Shown: positions 1 through 7,893, counted from the stretch's first letter. The stretch is DNA of 57,084 bases from Massilimicrobiota sp. An134 (GCF_002160815.1 NZ_NFLH01000014.1:1-57084), one strand, 5' to 3'. A program made the numbers and translations. The notes: a model not told the origin generated them from the letters alone.

Positions 1-1
1 T

Positions 2-124
2 GACAAAACCCCACTCTTTGTCTTCGCTTTGCTGTTTTCCAAAGAAGTTGCAAGCTACTTTGGAATCGAACATATTGACCCAGATAAGATCAATCTGACT
101 CAGTCGCTCTTATCTCAAAAATAA
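2..124 (+). CDS. C-terminal tail of an unidentified protein (5' end outside window)
   Basis: An open frame runs from the window edge to a TAA at 122-124 and encodes about 40 residues (ending INLTQSLLSQK). Its codons are less AT-rich than those of the ribosomal genes that follow. I do not recognise the family; a transposase or other accessory protein is possible but unsupported. The next 320 bases contain no gene. Confidence 0.35.
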   Translation, partial: DKTPLFVFALLFSKEVASYFGIEHIDPDKINLTQSLLSQK

Positions 125-331
125 AGCATAAACAAAACACAGGGATACCCATAATGTACAGATAAATAAGACCATCAGGGGGTGGAATTTTGCTTTGCAA
201 AAAAAACAGAAAATTTGACCCTGGCTTTACTATACTCTCAAAAACAAGTCAAATTGCTTCTTACAAGTTCATTTTAAGACCTGATGTGTCAAAAATCAAT
301 ATCTGAAGGTGATTTTTATAATACAAAAAAT

Positions 332-390
332 CACTTTGCAATTTGAAATTCAACTCTCACAAGAAGAGTTGAATTTAAATATACAAAGTG
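332..390. repeat. Long imperfect hairpin upstream of the rpsF promoter
   Basis: Outer arms CACTTTG (332-338) and CAAAGTG (384-390) enclose a perfect 12-bp stem, AAATTCAACTCT (346-357) with AGAGTTGAATTT (365-376), around a 7-base loop. It may be a terminator for the upstream gene or the end of a small mobile element. There is no long T-run directly after it. Another short inverted repeat (AAAAATCA/TGATTTTT) lies just upstream near 292-318. Confidence 0.4.
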
Positions 391-448
391 GAATTTAGTT
401 TTTCATTTCACCAGTATTGATTTTATGAGGTTTTTATATATGTCTGGA

Positions 449-477
449 TTGACAAAAGGGCGTATATGTGGTATATT
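449..477 (+). promoter_or_regulatory. Sigma-A promoter of the rpsF-ssb-rpsR operon
   Basis: TTGACA at 449-454 and TATATT at 472-477 are separated by exactly 17 bases. This is an almost perfect housekeeping promoter, about 75 bases upstream of rpsF, as expected for a highly expressed ribosomal operon. Confidence 0.85.
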
Positions 478-505
478 ACGTGAGCATGTAATAAATTTAC
501 TGCCT

Positions 506-526
506 GTCTATATTTAAGATATAGAC
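506..526 (+). promoter_or_regulatory. Leader hairpin of the rpsF mRNA (possible S6:S18 autoregulatory element)
   Basis: GTCTATAT (506-513) pairs with ATATAGAC (519-526) around a 5-base loop inside the 5' leader, just before the strong AGGAGGAGG ribosome binding site (about 538-546). In many bacteria the S6:S18 complex binds such a leader to repress this operon. The conserved bulge was not verified here, so the function is inferred from position. Confidence 0.4.
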
Positions 527-553
527 CATTAGACCATAGGAGGAGGTAAAAAG

Positions 554-841
554 ATGAATAAGTACGAAATCATGTTTATTGTAAAACCTGATGTTGAAGA
601 AGAAACAAGAAATGCATTAATCGAAAACTTCAAAAACATTTTAACAAATGGTGAAGGAACTGTAGATAATGTTAATGAATGGGGATTACGTGATTTTGCT
701 TATGAAATTCAGGATTACAAAAAAGGATATTATGTTGTCGTAGATACAACAACTACTCCTGAAAATATTTCTGAATTTGAACGTATTTCACGTATCAATG
801 CAAACGTTATCCGTCATATGACTCTTAGAAGATCTAAATAA
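554..841 (+). CDS. rpsF: 30S ribosomal protein S6
   Basis: 95 residues, the normal S6 length. It begins MNKYEIMFIVKP and carries the expected central tract GLRDFAYEIQDYKKGYY and the C-terminal VIRHMTLRR. S6 binds the central domain of 16S rRNA as a heterodimer with S18, whose gene lies two genes downstream. The start is set by an excellent AGGAGG site 7-8 bases upstream. It is first in the conserved rpsF-ssb-rpsR operon. The identification is secure. Confidence 0.97.
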   Translation: MNKYEIMFIVKPDVEEETRNALIENFKNILTNGEGTVDNVNEWGLRDFAYEIQDYKKGYYVVVDTTTTPENISEFERISRINANVIRHMTLRRSK

Positions 842-855
842 GAAGGTGAATTCTG

Positions 856-1311
856 ATGATTAATCGTGTTGTATTAGTTGGAAGAATGACGAGAGATCCT
901 GAGTTAAGAAGAACAAATAGTGGTGCTGCAGTTACAAGCTTTACTTTAGCATTAAATCGTAACTATAATTCAGCAGATGGACAACAGGCTGATTATATCA
1001 ATTGTGTTGTTTGGAATAAAGTTGCTGAAAATGTAGAAAAATATTGTTCAAAAGGTTCATTGGTAGGTGTCGAAGGAAGACTTCGTTCACGTAGCTATGA
1101 TAATGCTCAGGGACAAAAAGTGTATGTTGTTGAAGTTGTTTGTGATAGTGTACAGTTCTTAGAAACAAGAGCTGCTAGAGAAAGAGCACAGCAACAACAA
1201 CCACAAGTATCACAAGATAACTTCTATGATATGAAAACAGTAGAATTAGAAAAGGATTTTGATAATTCTTTTGATTCATTTGATATCATGGAAGATGATA
1301 TTCAATTTTAA
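856..1311 (+). CDS. ssb: Single-stranded DNA-binding protein
   Basis: 151 residues. The N-terminal OB fold (about 1-105) starts [18 protein letters not shown] and includes [19 protein letters not shown] short Gln-rich linker (about 110-125) leads to an acidic tail ending DIMEDDIQF, the usual docking tip for replication and repair partners. SSB coats single-stranded DNA in replication and recombination. It lies 14 bases after rpsF and 14 before rpsR, within one transcription unit. Confidence 0.96.
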   Translation: MINRVVLVGRMTRDPELRRTNSGAAVTSFTLALNRNYNSADGQQADYINCVVWNKVAENVEKYCSKGSLVGVEGRLRSRSYDNAQGQKVYVVEVVCDSVQFLETRAARERAQQQQPQVSQDNFYDMKTVELEKDFDNSFDSFDIMEDDIQF

Positions 1312-1325
1312 GGAGGAAAAGGTTT

Positions 1326-1553
1326 ATGGCATTCAAAAGACAAAGACCAAGAAAAAAAGTTTGCTATTTTACAAAAAACAAGATTGATTACATCGATTAC
1401 AAAGATGTTGAATTATTAAAAAGATTTGTTTCTGCTAACGGTAAAATCATTCCTAGACGTGTAACTGGAACAAGTGCTAAATATCAAAGACAATTAGCAG
1501 TTGCTATTAAACGTGCTAGACAAATGGCTTTATTACCATACGTTGGTGAATAA
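1326..1553 (+). CDS. rpsR: 30S ribosomal protein S18
   Basis: 75 residues with the S18 core ([20 protein letters not shown], then [19 protein letters not shown] and [14 protein letters not shown]). S18 pairs with S6 on 16S rRNA. The final codons and stop (1537-1552) are the attachment site of the 26-kb element downstream. The same 16 bases recur at 27636-27651, so the insertion rebuilds an intact gene and leaves S18 unchanged. An AGGAGG site precedes the start. Confidence 0.97.
   Translation: MAFKRQRPRKKVCYFTKNKIDYIDYKDVELLKRFVSANGKIIPRRVTGTSAKYQRQLAVAIKRARQMALLPYVGE
1537..1552 (+). repeat. Left attachment site (attL) in the 3' end of rpsR
   Basis: CATACGTTGGTGAATA covers the codons for the last residues of S18 and two bases of its stop. 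It recurs without mismatch, in the same orientation, at 27636-27651. Integration into the 3' end of a conserved gene with a core-site duplication is typical of tyrosine-recombinase elements. The integrase gene at 3585-4670 lies close to this end. Confidence 0.85.
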
Positions 1554-1561
1554 TAATGATT

Positions 1562-1591
1562 AAAAAACCTTGATAAAATCAAGGTTTTTTT
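1562..1591 (+). terminator. Rho-independent terminator of the rpsR operon
   Basis: AAAAAACCTTGAT (1562-1574) pairs perfectly over 13 bp with ATCAAGGTTTTTT (1578-1590) around AAA, and ends in a T-run. It lies inside the element, just past attL, so the element supplies a terminator for its host operon. Confidence 0.9.
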
Positions 1592-1608
1592 ATTTCTTGA
1601 GGAGTTTC

Positions 1609-1629
1609 TGGTACTAATTTGGTACTATT
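1609..1629 (+). repeat. Arm-type direct repeat near attL
   Basis: TGGTACTA occurs twice with an 11-base period (1609 and 1620). The whole 21-base block is repeated identically at 3603-3623, and a close variant sits near attR at 27516-27535. Short direct repeats near both ends of an element are typical of binding sites for the N-terminal arm-binding domain of tyrosine integrases. Confidence 0.6.
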
Positions 1630-1751
1630 AGGAAATAGAACTTAATATTAAATAAATTGAATAATCTAGCAAGAAGCGATAATACTAACGTTAATTAATT
1701 AAAAAATTTTTATAGTTTAAGCAAATATTTTATATTGAGCATCTGTTAAAA

Positions 1752-1789
1752 GCGTTCCGTGGAACGCTTCTGGAACGCCTTTGAAACGC
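1752..1789. promoter_or_regulatory. GCGTTCC repeat cluster upstream of the AlbA_2 gene
   Basis: GCGTTCC at 1752-1758 is followed by GGAACGC at 1761-1767 and 1772-1778 and by GAAACGC at 1783-1789. The three left-pointing copies are exactly 11 bases apart, one helical turn, and the first pair forms a palindrome. The same heptamer flanks the 3' side of the gene at 3539-3565. A cooperative protein-binding site, perhaps autoregulatory, is plausible. Confidence 0.55.
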
Positions 1790-1891
1790 TTTTTAAATAT
1801 TATCTTAAATTATAACTTAAGTAATATATATGATAATGTTTTAACTGACTTCATAGTTTGATATAATAGAATAATCGAGGGAGTGATTATA

Positions 1892-3535
1892 ATGAGAATG
1901 GAAGAATTACAAGATTTAATTAATGGTGGAGAAAATTTAAAAGTTGAGTTTAAATCTTGGATTGAAACTCCTAATTTTAAAAGTCTTATTAAGTTATGTG
2001 TAAAAGAAGTAGTGGCACTCGCTAATTCAGACGGGGGATATTTATTATTAGGAGTAGAGGATGATGGAACTATTACTGGATGTGAAAAATATGATTTACA
2101 GAATATAATAGAAAGTATTTATGATAGAACAGTTCCAAAATTATTTACACGAGTAGAGAGTCAAAAAATCGAAGATAAAGATGTTATTATTATATATGTA
2201 GATAAAAGCAAAAGACTTTGTGGAACTTCTTCAGGTGAATATTATAAACGATTAGGTAAAAATTCTAAACCATACACTCCTGAAAAAATGAAAGCTGTGT
2301 TTGATGAAGATACTGATTATTCATCTCAGATAATTGATTCGACTTCGGAAGATGATATAAATTTGTTGGAAGTATATAAATTAAAAGAGAAATTAAAAAC
2401 TAGAGATAGAGAATCAACTCTGGCAGAATTAGATGACATGTCTTTTTTGAAAAATCTTTCTTTAATCAAGGAAACTGATGAAGGAATTAAGCTTACTGTT
2501 GCAGGATTGCTTTTTGTTGGAAAAGAATTATCTATTCAAAAATTAATGCCTCAAGCTGAATGTATTTATTTACATTATAGTGATAATAATACAGAAGAAT
2601 ATGACAGTAGATTAGATTTAAAGTTGCCTATTATTTCTGTTTTAGATCGTCTAACAGAGAAAATTCAAAATTTTAATCACCTCATTAATATTCAAGTTGG
2701 ATTATTTAGATTAGAAATTTATGATTTTTCTGAAAAAGTTTTTCAAGAAGCATTACTAAATGCATATACACATCGTCGTTATGATAGCCCTGGATCGATT
2801 TATGTTAAACATTATTCAGATAAATTAGTAATTGAAAGTCCTGGTGGTTTTTTGGCTGATATTAATGAAAATAATATTATTACTCACCCTTCTTTACCAA
2901 GAAATAAATTGATTGCAGAAACATTGCAAAGATTAAGGTATGTACAAAGGTCTGGACAAGGTATCGATATTATATTTAAAGAAATGTTGTCAATGGGAAA
3001 ACCATATCCTGAGTATACGGTATATAACGATGCAATACGTTTAACGTTATATAGTGCGACTGAGGATACGGAATTTGTAAAGTTTATTGCTGAAACACAA
3101 GATAAGCGTTTGCAACAATTCAGTTTGTCAGAATTAATGATAATGCGTTATTTATATGAGAATAAAGAAATTTCTTTATCGCAGGCAGCTAAACTAACTC
3201 AATTATCTATAAATGATGTAAGGCATAGTTTAAGAACTTTGGAAAATGAAACTTTGATTGAAGTGTCAGGAAAAGTTTATATGTTAACAGCGCAAACATA
3301 CGATAGGGTAAAATCTGATGTTAAATATGTACAGGATAAAGCTATTACATATTTGAAAGCTAAAAGTTTAATACTAGATTATTTAGAAACACATGAAAGT
3401 ATCAATAATGAAAAGATACGTATGTTATGTCGTTGTTCAAAAAAACAAGCTAGCACATATACAAAAAAAATGCGTGATGAGAATATTCTTGAAATGATTG
3501 GGAAGAGTATAAACACGAAATATGTAAAAAAATAA
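1892..3535 (+). CDS. Schlafen/AlbA_2-domain protein with HATPase-like and winged-helix regions
   Basis: 547 residues from the ATG at 1892, which has GAGGGAG 8 bases upstream; an upstream GTG at 1883 lacks spacing. The N-terminal AlbA_2 domain (about 10-135) has VEFKSW and ANSDGGYLLLGVEDDG. A middle HATPase_c_4-type region (about 285-345) has FQEALLNAYTHR and VIESPGGF. The C-terminal 150 residues look like one or two winged helices. Such proteins are annotated as RecG-like or DNA-binding regulators and often sit in defence islands; the biochemical role is unknown. It is the first gene after attL and is flanked on both sides by GCGTTCC repeats. Confidence 0.75.
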   Translation: MRMEELQDLINGGENLKVEFKSWIETPNFKSLIKLCVKEVVALANSDGGYLLLGVEDDGTITGCEKYDLQNIIESIYDRTVPKLFTRVESQKIEDKDVIIIYVDKSKRLCGTSSGEYYKRLGKNSKPYTPEKMKAVFDEDTDYSSQIIDSTSEDDINLLEVYKLKEKLKTRDRESTLAELDDMSFLKNLSLIKETDEGIKLTVAGLLFVGKELSIQKLMPQAECIYLHYSDNNTEEYDSRLDLKLPIISVLDRLTEKIQNFNHLINIQVGLFRLEIYDFSEKVFQEALLNAYTHRRYDSPGSIYVKHYSDKLVIESPGGFLADINENNIITHPSLPRNKLIAETLQRLRYVQRSGQGIDIIFKEMLSMGKPYPEYTVYNDAIRLTLYSATEDTEFVKFIAETQDKRLQQFSLSELMIMRYLYENKEISLSQAAKLTQLSINDVRHSLRTLENETLIEVSGKVYMLTAQTYDRVKSDVKYVQDKAITYLKAKSLILDYLETHESINNEKIRMLCRCSKKQASTYTKKMRDENILEMIGKSINTKYVKK

Positions 3536-3538
3536 ATT

Positions 3539-3570
3539 GCGTTCCAAAAAGCGTTCCTGGAACGCTTTTA
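3539..3570. terminator. GCGTTCC repeats acting as a likely terminator between convergent genes
   Basis: GCGTTCC at 3539-3545 and 3551-3557 is followed by GGAACGC at 3559-3565. The inner pair with its flanks (AAAAAGCGTTCC / GGAACGCTTTTA) folds into a hairpin with A and T flanks, so it could end transcription from the AlbA_2 gene and from the convergent integrase. The heptamers match those upstream of the AlbA_2 gene. Confidence 0.6.
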
Positions 3571-3584
3571 ATTTTAAGAGTATT

Positions 3585-4670
3585 TTATTTATTATCTATT
3601 AATGGTACTAATTTGGTACTATTGTTTAATTCATCAAGCTTGTTTACAAGCTGAATTTGCTTATCAGGGTATAAATGACTGTAAGTTTTTAATGTTGTTT
3701 CAACGGTATCACCTATACGTTCTGCTATCATGAGTGCACTATAACCCAATTCAATAAGCATAGAAACATGACTATGTCTAAAGGAATGGAGAGTAAACTC
3801 AGGATTAAGATTGGCTCTGCTTTGTGCGTATTTCAATCGCCCTCTTGCTTTTGTGTAATGATTCATAAAAATATAATCATCATCTTTTGGCTTATAGAGA
3901 TTATCGATATATTTCTTAATAATTTCTACAAGGAATTGAGGAATACCAACATCCCTATAGCTATTGTGTGTTTTCGGAGATGTAATGACATCCTTTTTAT
4001 TAATACGTTGATATGATTTTGTAATGTGAATAACTCCTTTATCTAAATCTATATCCTTTTTTTGTAATGCAAATAATTCACCTTTTCTCATACCTGTGTA
4101 AAAAAGAGTAGAGAATATAGTGTAATCATTATAGTCCTGTACGTTTTCTAATAAAGTTTTCATCTCATCAATAGTATAAATTTGCATCTTTTTGCTTTTA
4201 TGGCTACCAATACTTCCGGCTTTAGTACAAGGATTCGTTTTTAGATCATAATATTTTGTAGCGTGATTAAAAATAGCATTTAGTATTCCATTCACCTTTT
4301 TTAAATATGCTTCAGAATAGTTTTGGCTTATAAGCACATTTTGCCATCGTCTTATTATTATGGCAGTAATCTCATTCATTTGATATTGTTTAAAAAAAGG
4401 AAGAATCCTTTTCTCGATAATATTGTTTTTAACAAGTAATGTCTTTGGTTTTAGTCGAGGTGACATATCATCTTGATAAAGTTTAACAAAGTTTTCAAAT
4501 GACATATTAAGATCTGTACTTTGTTGTTCTAGAAAATGTCGTTCAAACTCTTTAGCTTCACGTTGTAATTTGAATCCTCTTTTTTTCTTTTGTTTCTTCT
4601 CACCTTTATAATCAGTATAATAAAACTTACAAAACCAAGTTTTGGTTTTCTTATCATAATATGTTGGCAT
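3585..4670 (-). CDS. int: Tyrosine integrase of the element
   Basis: 361 residues. An N-terminal arm-DNA-binding region (about 1-55, rich in K and aromatic residues) and a SAM-like core-binding domain (about 60-150) precede the catalytic domain. Catalytic residues visible are R in TGMRKGEL (about 193), HSFRHSH (about 295) and the tyrosine in TLKTYSHLY (about 329). It recombines attL/attR and targets the 3' end of rpsR. AAGGAG precedes the ATG. The last codons (STKLVPLI) overlap the TGGTACTA repeat, so the gene end doubles as an arm-type site. The family resembles Tn916/phage-type integrases. Confidence 0.93.
   Translation of the reverse strand: MPTYYDKKTKTWFCKFYYTDYKGEKKQKKKRGFKLQREAKEFERHFLEQQSTDLNMSFENFVKLYQDDMSPRLKPKTLLVKNNIIEKRILPFFKQYQMNEITAIIIRRWQNVLISQNYSEAYLKKVNGILNAIFNHATKYYDLKTNPCTKAGSIGSHKSKKMQIYTIDEMKTLLENVQDYNDYTIFSTLFYTGMRKGELFALQKKDIDLDKGVIHITKSYQRINKKDVITSPKTHNSYRDVGIPQFLVEIIKKYIDNLYKPKDDDYIFMNHYTKARGRLKYAQSRANLNPEFTLHSFRHSHVSMLIELGYSALMIAERIGDTVETTLKTYSHLYPDKQIQLVNKLDELNNSTKLVPLIDNK
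3603..3623 (+). repeat. Arm-type direct repeat overlapping the int 3' end
   Basis: An identical copy of the 21 bases at 1609-1629 (two TGGTACTA units, 11-base period). It lies inside the last codons of int. The stretch between the two copies holds only the AlbA_2 gene and its GCGTTCC repeats. Confidence 0.6.
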
Positions 4671-4692
4671 TGTATTTCGCTCCTTTTCATGT

Positions 4693-4778
4693 TAAAATTG
4701 GAGCATGAAAAATGATTGCTGTGGTAGGTAATTCTTTTTCATGCTGTGCACTCTAGTTGGCGCTGGAGTGCTTTTTTT
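4693..4778. other. Two hairpins in the repressor-integrase gap (possible small RNA or attenuator)
   Basis: GCATGAAAAA near 4694-4703 is inverted as TTTTTCATGC near 4734-4743. GCACTC (4748-4753) pairs with GAGTGC (4766-4771) and is followed by seven Ts, which is terminator-like on the plus strand. No plus-strand gene precedes it closely, so it may end a short antisense transcript or cap a small RNA. On the minus strand the hairpins lie in the int leader. Confidence 0.4.
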
Positions 4779-5463
4779 ATTTATTGTAATATTTTTTTAA
4801 TGCGACACGATACATCGTATCAATTGATTGATCATCTTCAAAATCAAGGTCTAATTCTTTGTTTGTAAAGAGAACTTTGTAAATAATATCTTTCTTATAA
4901 TTTGGATTATTTGCTTTATATTGATTAATTGTTTCTTCATTCATAAATTGAGATTCATATACAACTTTTTGATATTGGTATTGAGCATCTTGTAAACTTC
5001 TATTAATGAGAAGATAAGCATCATTACGCAATTGTTCAAATTGAGACTGATCAACAGAAACAAAGAAAAGTTTACGAAAAGCCTTTAGTAATGTATAGAA
5101 TTCATCGAAAAGTGTATAAATTTTTATTTCATAATTTCCAAACTTTTCATGTTCCTTATCAAAGTTTTCTTTCATATCAAAGAACTTACCAGAATCATAT
5201 AATAAAATATCTTTTAATTCATCGTGTTGTACAGGATAGTAGTTATGATCAAAAAGAAAATCTTCGTTATCTAAGTCAAAAAACACGCTTGGGCAAATAG
5301 AGAGTTCATCAGATATTTGTTTGATGACATCTATTTTAGGTTCACGACCATTTTCGTAATTTTGATAAGTTGTATATGGGATATTGAGCCGTCTGGCTAA
5401 CTCGGCTTTAGATAGACCTTTTTTCTTACGTTCTCTTGCTAATATTTCTGAAAAAGTAGCCAT
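4777..5463 (-). CDS. CI-like transcriptional repressor (XRE family)
   Basis: 228 residues from the ATG at 5463 (MATFSEILARERKKKG), preceded by AGGAGGT. The upstream in-frame extension overlaps the promoter and is unlikely. The N-terminal HTH (about 5-60) has KAELARRLNIPYTTYQNYEN; the remaining 165 residues match no domain I recognise and show no obvious Ser-Lys self-cleavage motif. It lies between int and the divergent replication/mobilization genes, so it most likely keeps the element quiescent. Operator-like AACTCA/TGAGTT repeats fill the divergent promoter region. Confidence 0.8.
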   Translation of the reverse strand: MATFSEILARERKKKGLSKAELARRLNIPYTTYQNYENGREPKIDVIKQISDELSICPSVFFDLDNEDFLFDHNYYPVQHDELKDILLYDSGKFFDMKENFDKEHEKFGNYEIKIYTLFDEFYTLLKAFRKLFFVSVDQSQFEQLRNDAYLLINRSLQDAQYQYQKVVYESQFMNEETINQYKANNPNYKKDIIYKVLFTNKELDLDFEDDQSIDTMYRVALKKYYNK

Positions 5464-5488
5464 ATATATGTATTTAACCTCCTTTCTT

Positions 5489-5637
5489 GAGTTAATTATA
5501 TCAAATTTGTACAACTTGTAAATAAATATAACTCATTTTGAATAAAAATATATGAAAATTATTTAAAATGAGTTATTTATATTGACAACAACCTAATATA
5601 TGCTATTATTTAATTGAAAATAACTCAAATTGAGTAT
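5489..5637. promoter_or_regulatory. Divergent promoter-operator switch of the element
   Basis: Rightward promoter: TTGACA (5582-5587), TATTAT (5604-5609), 16-base spacer. Leftward repressor promoter on the minus strand: -35 at 5517-5522 (TTTACA read on that strand), -10 at 5495-5500 (TATAAT), 16-base spacer. Four AACTCA/TGAGTT-containing repeats lie near 5489, 5529, 5570 and 5622-5637; the inner ones form the inverted pair ATAACTCATTTT / AAAATGAGTTAT. This is the layout of a CI/Cro-type switch. Confidence 0.7.
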
Positions 5638-5652
5638 AAAGGAGGTGGAAAT

Positions 5653-5856
5653 ATGAAGGTTGACTCAACAAAAATTAAAATCTTACTGATAGAACGTCAA
5701 TTATCAGTAAAGGAGTTTTGTAAAATCAACAACTTGTCTTATAGTACAATCTCTGCAATATTAAGAGGTCAAAGGATTGGGCAACTCAAAACTATCGGAC
5801 AAATTGCTGATGCGTTAGATGTAAGTATTGATAGTATATTAAAAGAAGGAGAATAG
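5653..5856 (+). CDS. Small Cro-like HTH regulator
   Basis: 67 residues from the ATG at 5653, preceded by AAAGGAGGTGG. Almost the whole protein is one XRE helix-turn-helix (VKEFCKINNLSYSTISAIL, then IADALDVSIDSIL). It is the first gene rightward of the switch, opposite the CI-like repressor, so a Cro-like or excision-controlling role is likely. It is followed after 5 bases by the Xis-like gene. Confidence 0.8.
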   Translation: MKVDSTKIKILLIERQLSVKEFCKINNLSYSTISAILRGQRIGQLKTIGQIADALDVSIDSILKEGE

Positions 5857-5861
5857 AAATT

Positions 5862-6050
5862 ATGGAAATTGAAAAAAGTTATTATGATGTATACGATGTA
5901 ATTAAATTATTAGGAGTTAGTAAAAGTAAAGCTTATGCAGTGATGAGAGAGATGAATGATTATTTAGAAGAACAAGGATATTTAGTTATTTCTGGTAAAG
6001 TCCCTGCAAGATATTTTAATGAAAAGTGGTATGGTGGAACACATGCCTAG
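5862..6050 (+). CDS. Excisionase-like small HTH protein
   Basis: 62 residues (YYDVYDVIKLLGVSKSKAYA, then VISGKVPARYFNEKWYG). This matches the HTH_17/Xis-like proteins of Firmicutes integrative elements, with a first helix pair resembling MerR. It likely helps bend attachment-site DNA for excision or regulates the following genes. AAGGAG precedes it, and its end overlaps the start of the PrimPol gene by 8 bases. Confidence 0.7.
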   Translation: MEIEKSYYDVYDVIKLLGVSKSKAYAVMREMNDYLEEQGYLVISGKVPARYFNEKWYGGTHA

Positions 6051-7749
6051 TTTAAAAGAAAGTGCACTAGCCTATGCTAAAGAAGGGCTACGAGTCTTTC
6101 CACTGGCACCAAACAGTAAAGGAAAGCAAGTTCTTCATTCATGGATAAAAGAAGCAACCACGAATCCAGATACTATTGAATATTGGTGGGATACAAATCC
6201 ACAATATAATATTGGTATCGTAACGGGCGAAAAACTATTTGTTATAGATGTTGATATAAAAAATCAACATAATGGAATTGAATCTTTAAAACAATATGGA
6301 AAAGAATTACCTACCACAAAAATGGTGAAATCTCCCTCAAGGGGATTTCATCTTTACTATTATGATGATCGCCAAGAAGTTAAAACATGTACAGGATTGT
6401 ATGATGGTATTGATATACGAGGAAAAGGTGGCTACATTGTAGCACCACCTAGTATGATAAATGGCAATAAATATCAGTTTATTAATAAAGAACCGGTTGC
6501 TAAAATAAATGATGCAGTACGAAACTTTTTAAATAGACATAAAGAAAATCGAGAGAGTTCATTTACAAGTCAAGATATCGTTAATGAAGGATATAGGAAC
6601 GATTATCTATTTCGTATGGCGTGTTTCTTGCAACAAAAAGGATTTAGTGATGTGGCTATCAATGAATGTATTAAAAAAGAGAATGAAGAAAAATGCCAGC
6701 CACCATTAGAAATTCAAGAAATTGAACGTATTGTTCAAAGTACACTAAAATATAAAAAAGGTTCAGTTCAATTACGAAACGAAATTGAGTATGAAAGATC
6801 GTTTACTTTAACACAACTTTATGCTTCTAAAGATGATGATGAAGATGATATTGTTGAAAATATGATATCGGTAGGCCTAACTCTTTTAGGTGCACCACAA
6901 AAATCAGGAAAAACTTTTTTTGGATTGCAGCTATGTGATGCTATTGTAGAAGGTAAAAATTTCTTAGGAAGGAAAGTACAAAAAGGAACAGCGGTCTATC
7001 TTGCTTTTGAAGATAAAAAGACAAAAATCAAAAAAAGATTGCAAAGAATGCAAGTAGACCCCAATGATAAATTTGTTATTGATATTCTTAAGCCGAATCA
7101 TTTGTATGATTTAGAATTAAGAATTGAACAAGAGCTTCAAAGAAATGCAGATTTAAAACTTGTAGTGGTTGATACATTCCATAAGATAAGAAAATCAAAA
7201 GATCGAGATTATGATAGTGAGTATGCCGAAGCGACAATGTATCATGAATTAGCTTGTAAATATCATATTGCGATTATCTTAATAACACATGTAAAAAAAG
7301 AGATAGATGTCAATCATCCATTTGATTCAATCTATGGAAGTAGAGGTTTAACAGCTGGGTCTGATTCAATCCTTGTTATGTATAAGAAGAACCATTTATC
7401 CAAGACACGACAGTTAGCAATACAAGGGAAAGATATACCGGATGATGAAATGACACTATTACAAAATGATAGTATGAATTTAGAAATTACTGAAAATGAG
7501 GATGATGGTGATGTTGATGAAAATGTTATGAAAGTTATTAATTTTATCATTCGAAAAAAAGAATTTATTGGTTCTCATGAAGATTTGTCATCCATTCTTT
7601 CACTTTCACTGACAGGAAGACAGCTTCAAGCTTTACTAGCAAAAAACAGTAATATCCTAGAGTCAACATTTATCTCTTACGAGAAGCAACCACGACAAAA
7701 TAAAGCAAGACCTATTTGTTTAATATATCATGGAAATGAGGAAATTTAG
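6043..7749 (+). CDS. Bifunctional primase-polymerase / RepA-like helicase
   Basis: 568 residues from the ATG at 6043 (MPSLKESALAYAKEGLRVFP), with GGTGGA just upstream; in-frame ATGs at 6019 and 6031 are alternatives. The N-terminal PrimPol domain (about 5-170) has the metal-binding VIDVDIKNQ and SRGFHLYYY. The C-terminal RecA-fold ATPase (about 270-470) has Walker A GAPQKSGKT and Walker B LVVVDTFHK. Such fusions prime and unwind DNA for replication of plasmids and integrative elements, so the excised circle may replicate. It is co-directional with the Cro/Xis-like genes and the mobilization genes. Confidence 0.87.
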   Translation: MPSLKESALAYAKEGLRVFPLAPNSKGKQVLHSWIKEATTNPDTIEYWWDTNPQYNIGIVTGEKLFVIDVDIKNQHNGIESLKQYGKELPTTKMVKSPSRGFHLYYYDDRQEVKTCTGLYDGIDIRGKGGYIVAPPSMINGNKYQFINKEPVAKINDAVRNFLNRHKENRESSFTSQDIVNEGYRNDYLFRMACFLQQKGFSDVAINECIKKENEEKCQPPLEIQEIERIVQSTLKYKKGSVQLRNEIEYERSFTLTQLYASKDDDEDDIVENMISVGLTLLGAPQKSGKTFFGLQLCDAIVEGKNFLGRKVQKGTAVYLAFEDKKTKIKKRLQRMQVDPNDKFVIDILKPNHLYDLELRIEQELQRNADLKLVVVDTFHKIRKSKDRDYDSEYAEATMYHELACKYHIAIILITHVKKEIDVNHPFDSIYGSRGLTAGSDSILVMYKKNHLSKTRQLAIQGKDIPDDEMTLLQNDSMNLEITENEDDGDVDENVMKVINFIIRKKEFIGSHEDLSSILSLSLTGRQLQALLAKNSNILESTFISYEKQPRQNKARPICLIYHGNEEI

Positions 7750-7893
7750 TGACAGTGTGACAGTTATAAGGCAATACTTTTTGACCGTCACACCGTCACT
7801 CCTTAAATAAGTTAAATTTAAGATTTTATGTATTAGCAAGCAACGTATTTTGTCCCCAAAATACAAAATCAAAAGCTGGTACGACCAGCAAGA
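7749..7893 (+). other. Candidate origin of transfer (oriT)
   Basis: This 145-base gene-free gap just upstream of mobC has three inverted repeats. GTGACAGTGTGAC (7749-7761) faces GTCACACCGTCAC (7787-7799) with one mismatch. GTATTTTG and CAAAATAC enclose a 4-base loop near 7848-7867. GCTGGT and ACCAGC enclose ACG near 7875-7889. Stacked hairpins beside relaxase genes are typical of oriT. The nick site itself was not identified. Confidence 0.55.

Noticed and set aside
1752-3565. GCGTTCC repeats as a CRISPR array
   Set aside because: The units are 7 bases, in both orientations, with spacers of only 1-5 bases and no cas genes.
7332-7550. Minus-strand open frame inside the PrimPol-helicase gene
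   Set aside because: Shadow of a well-supported gene; no ribosome binding site or family features.
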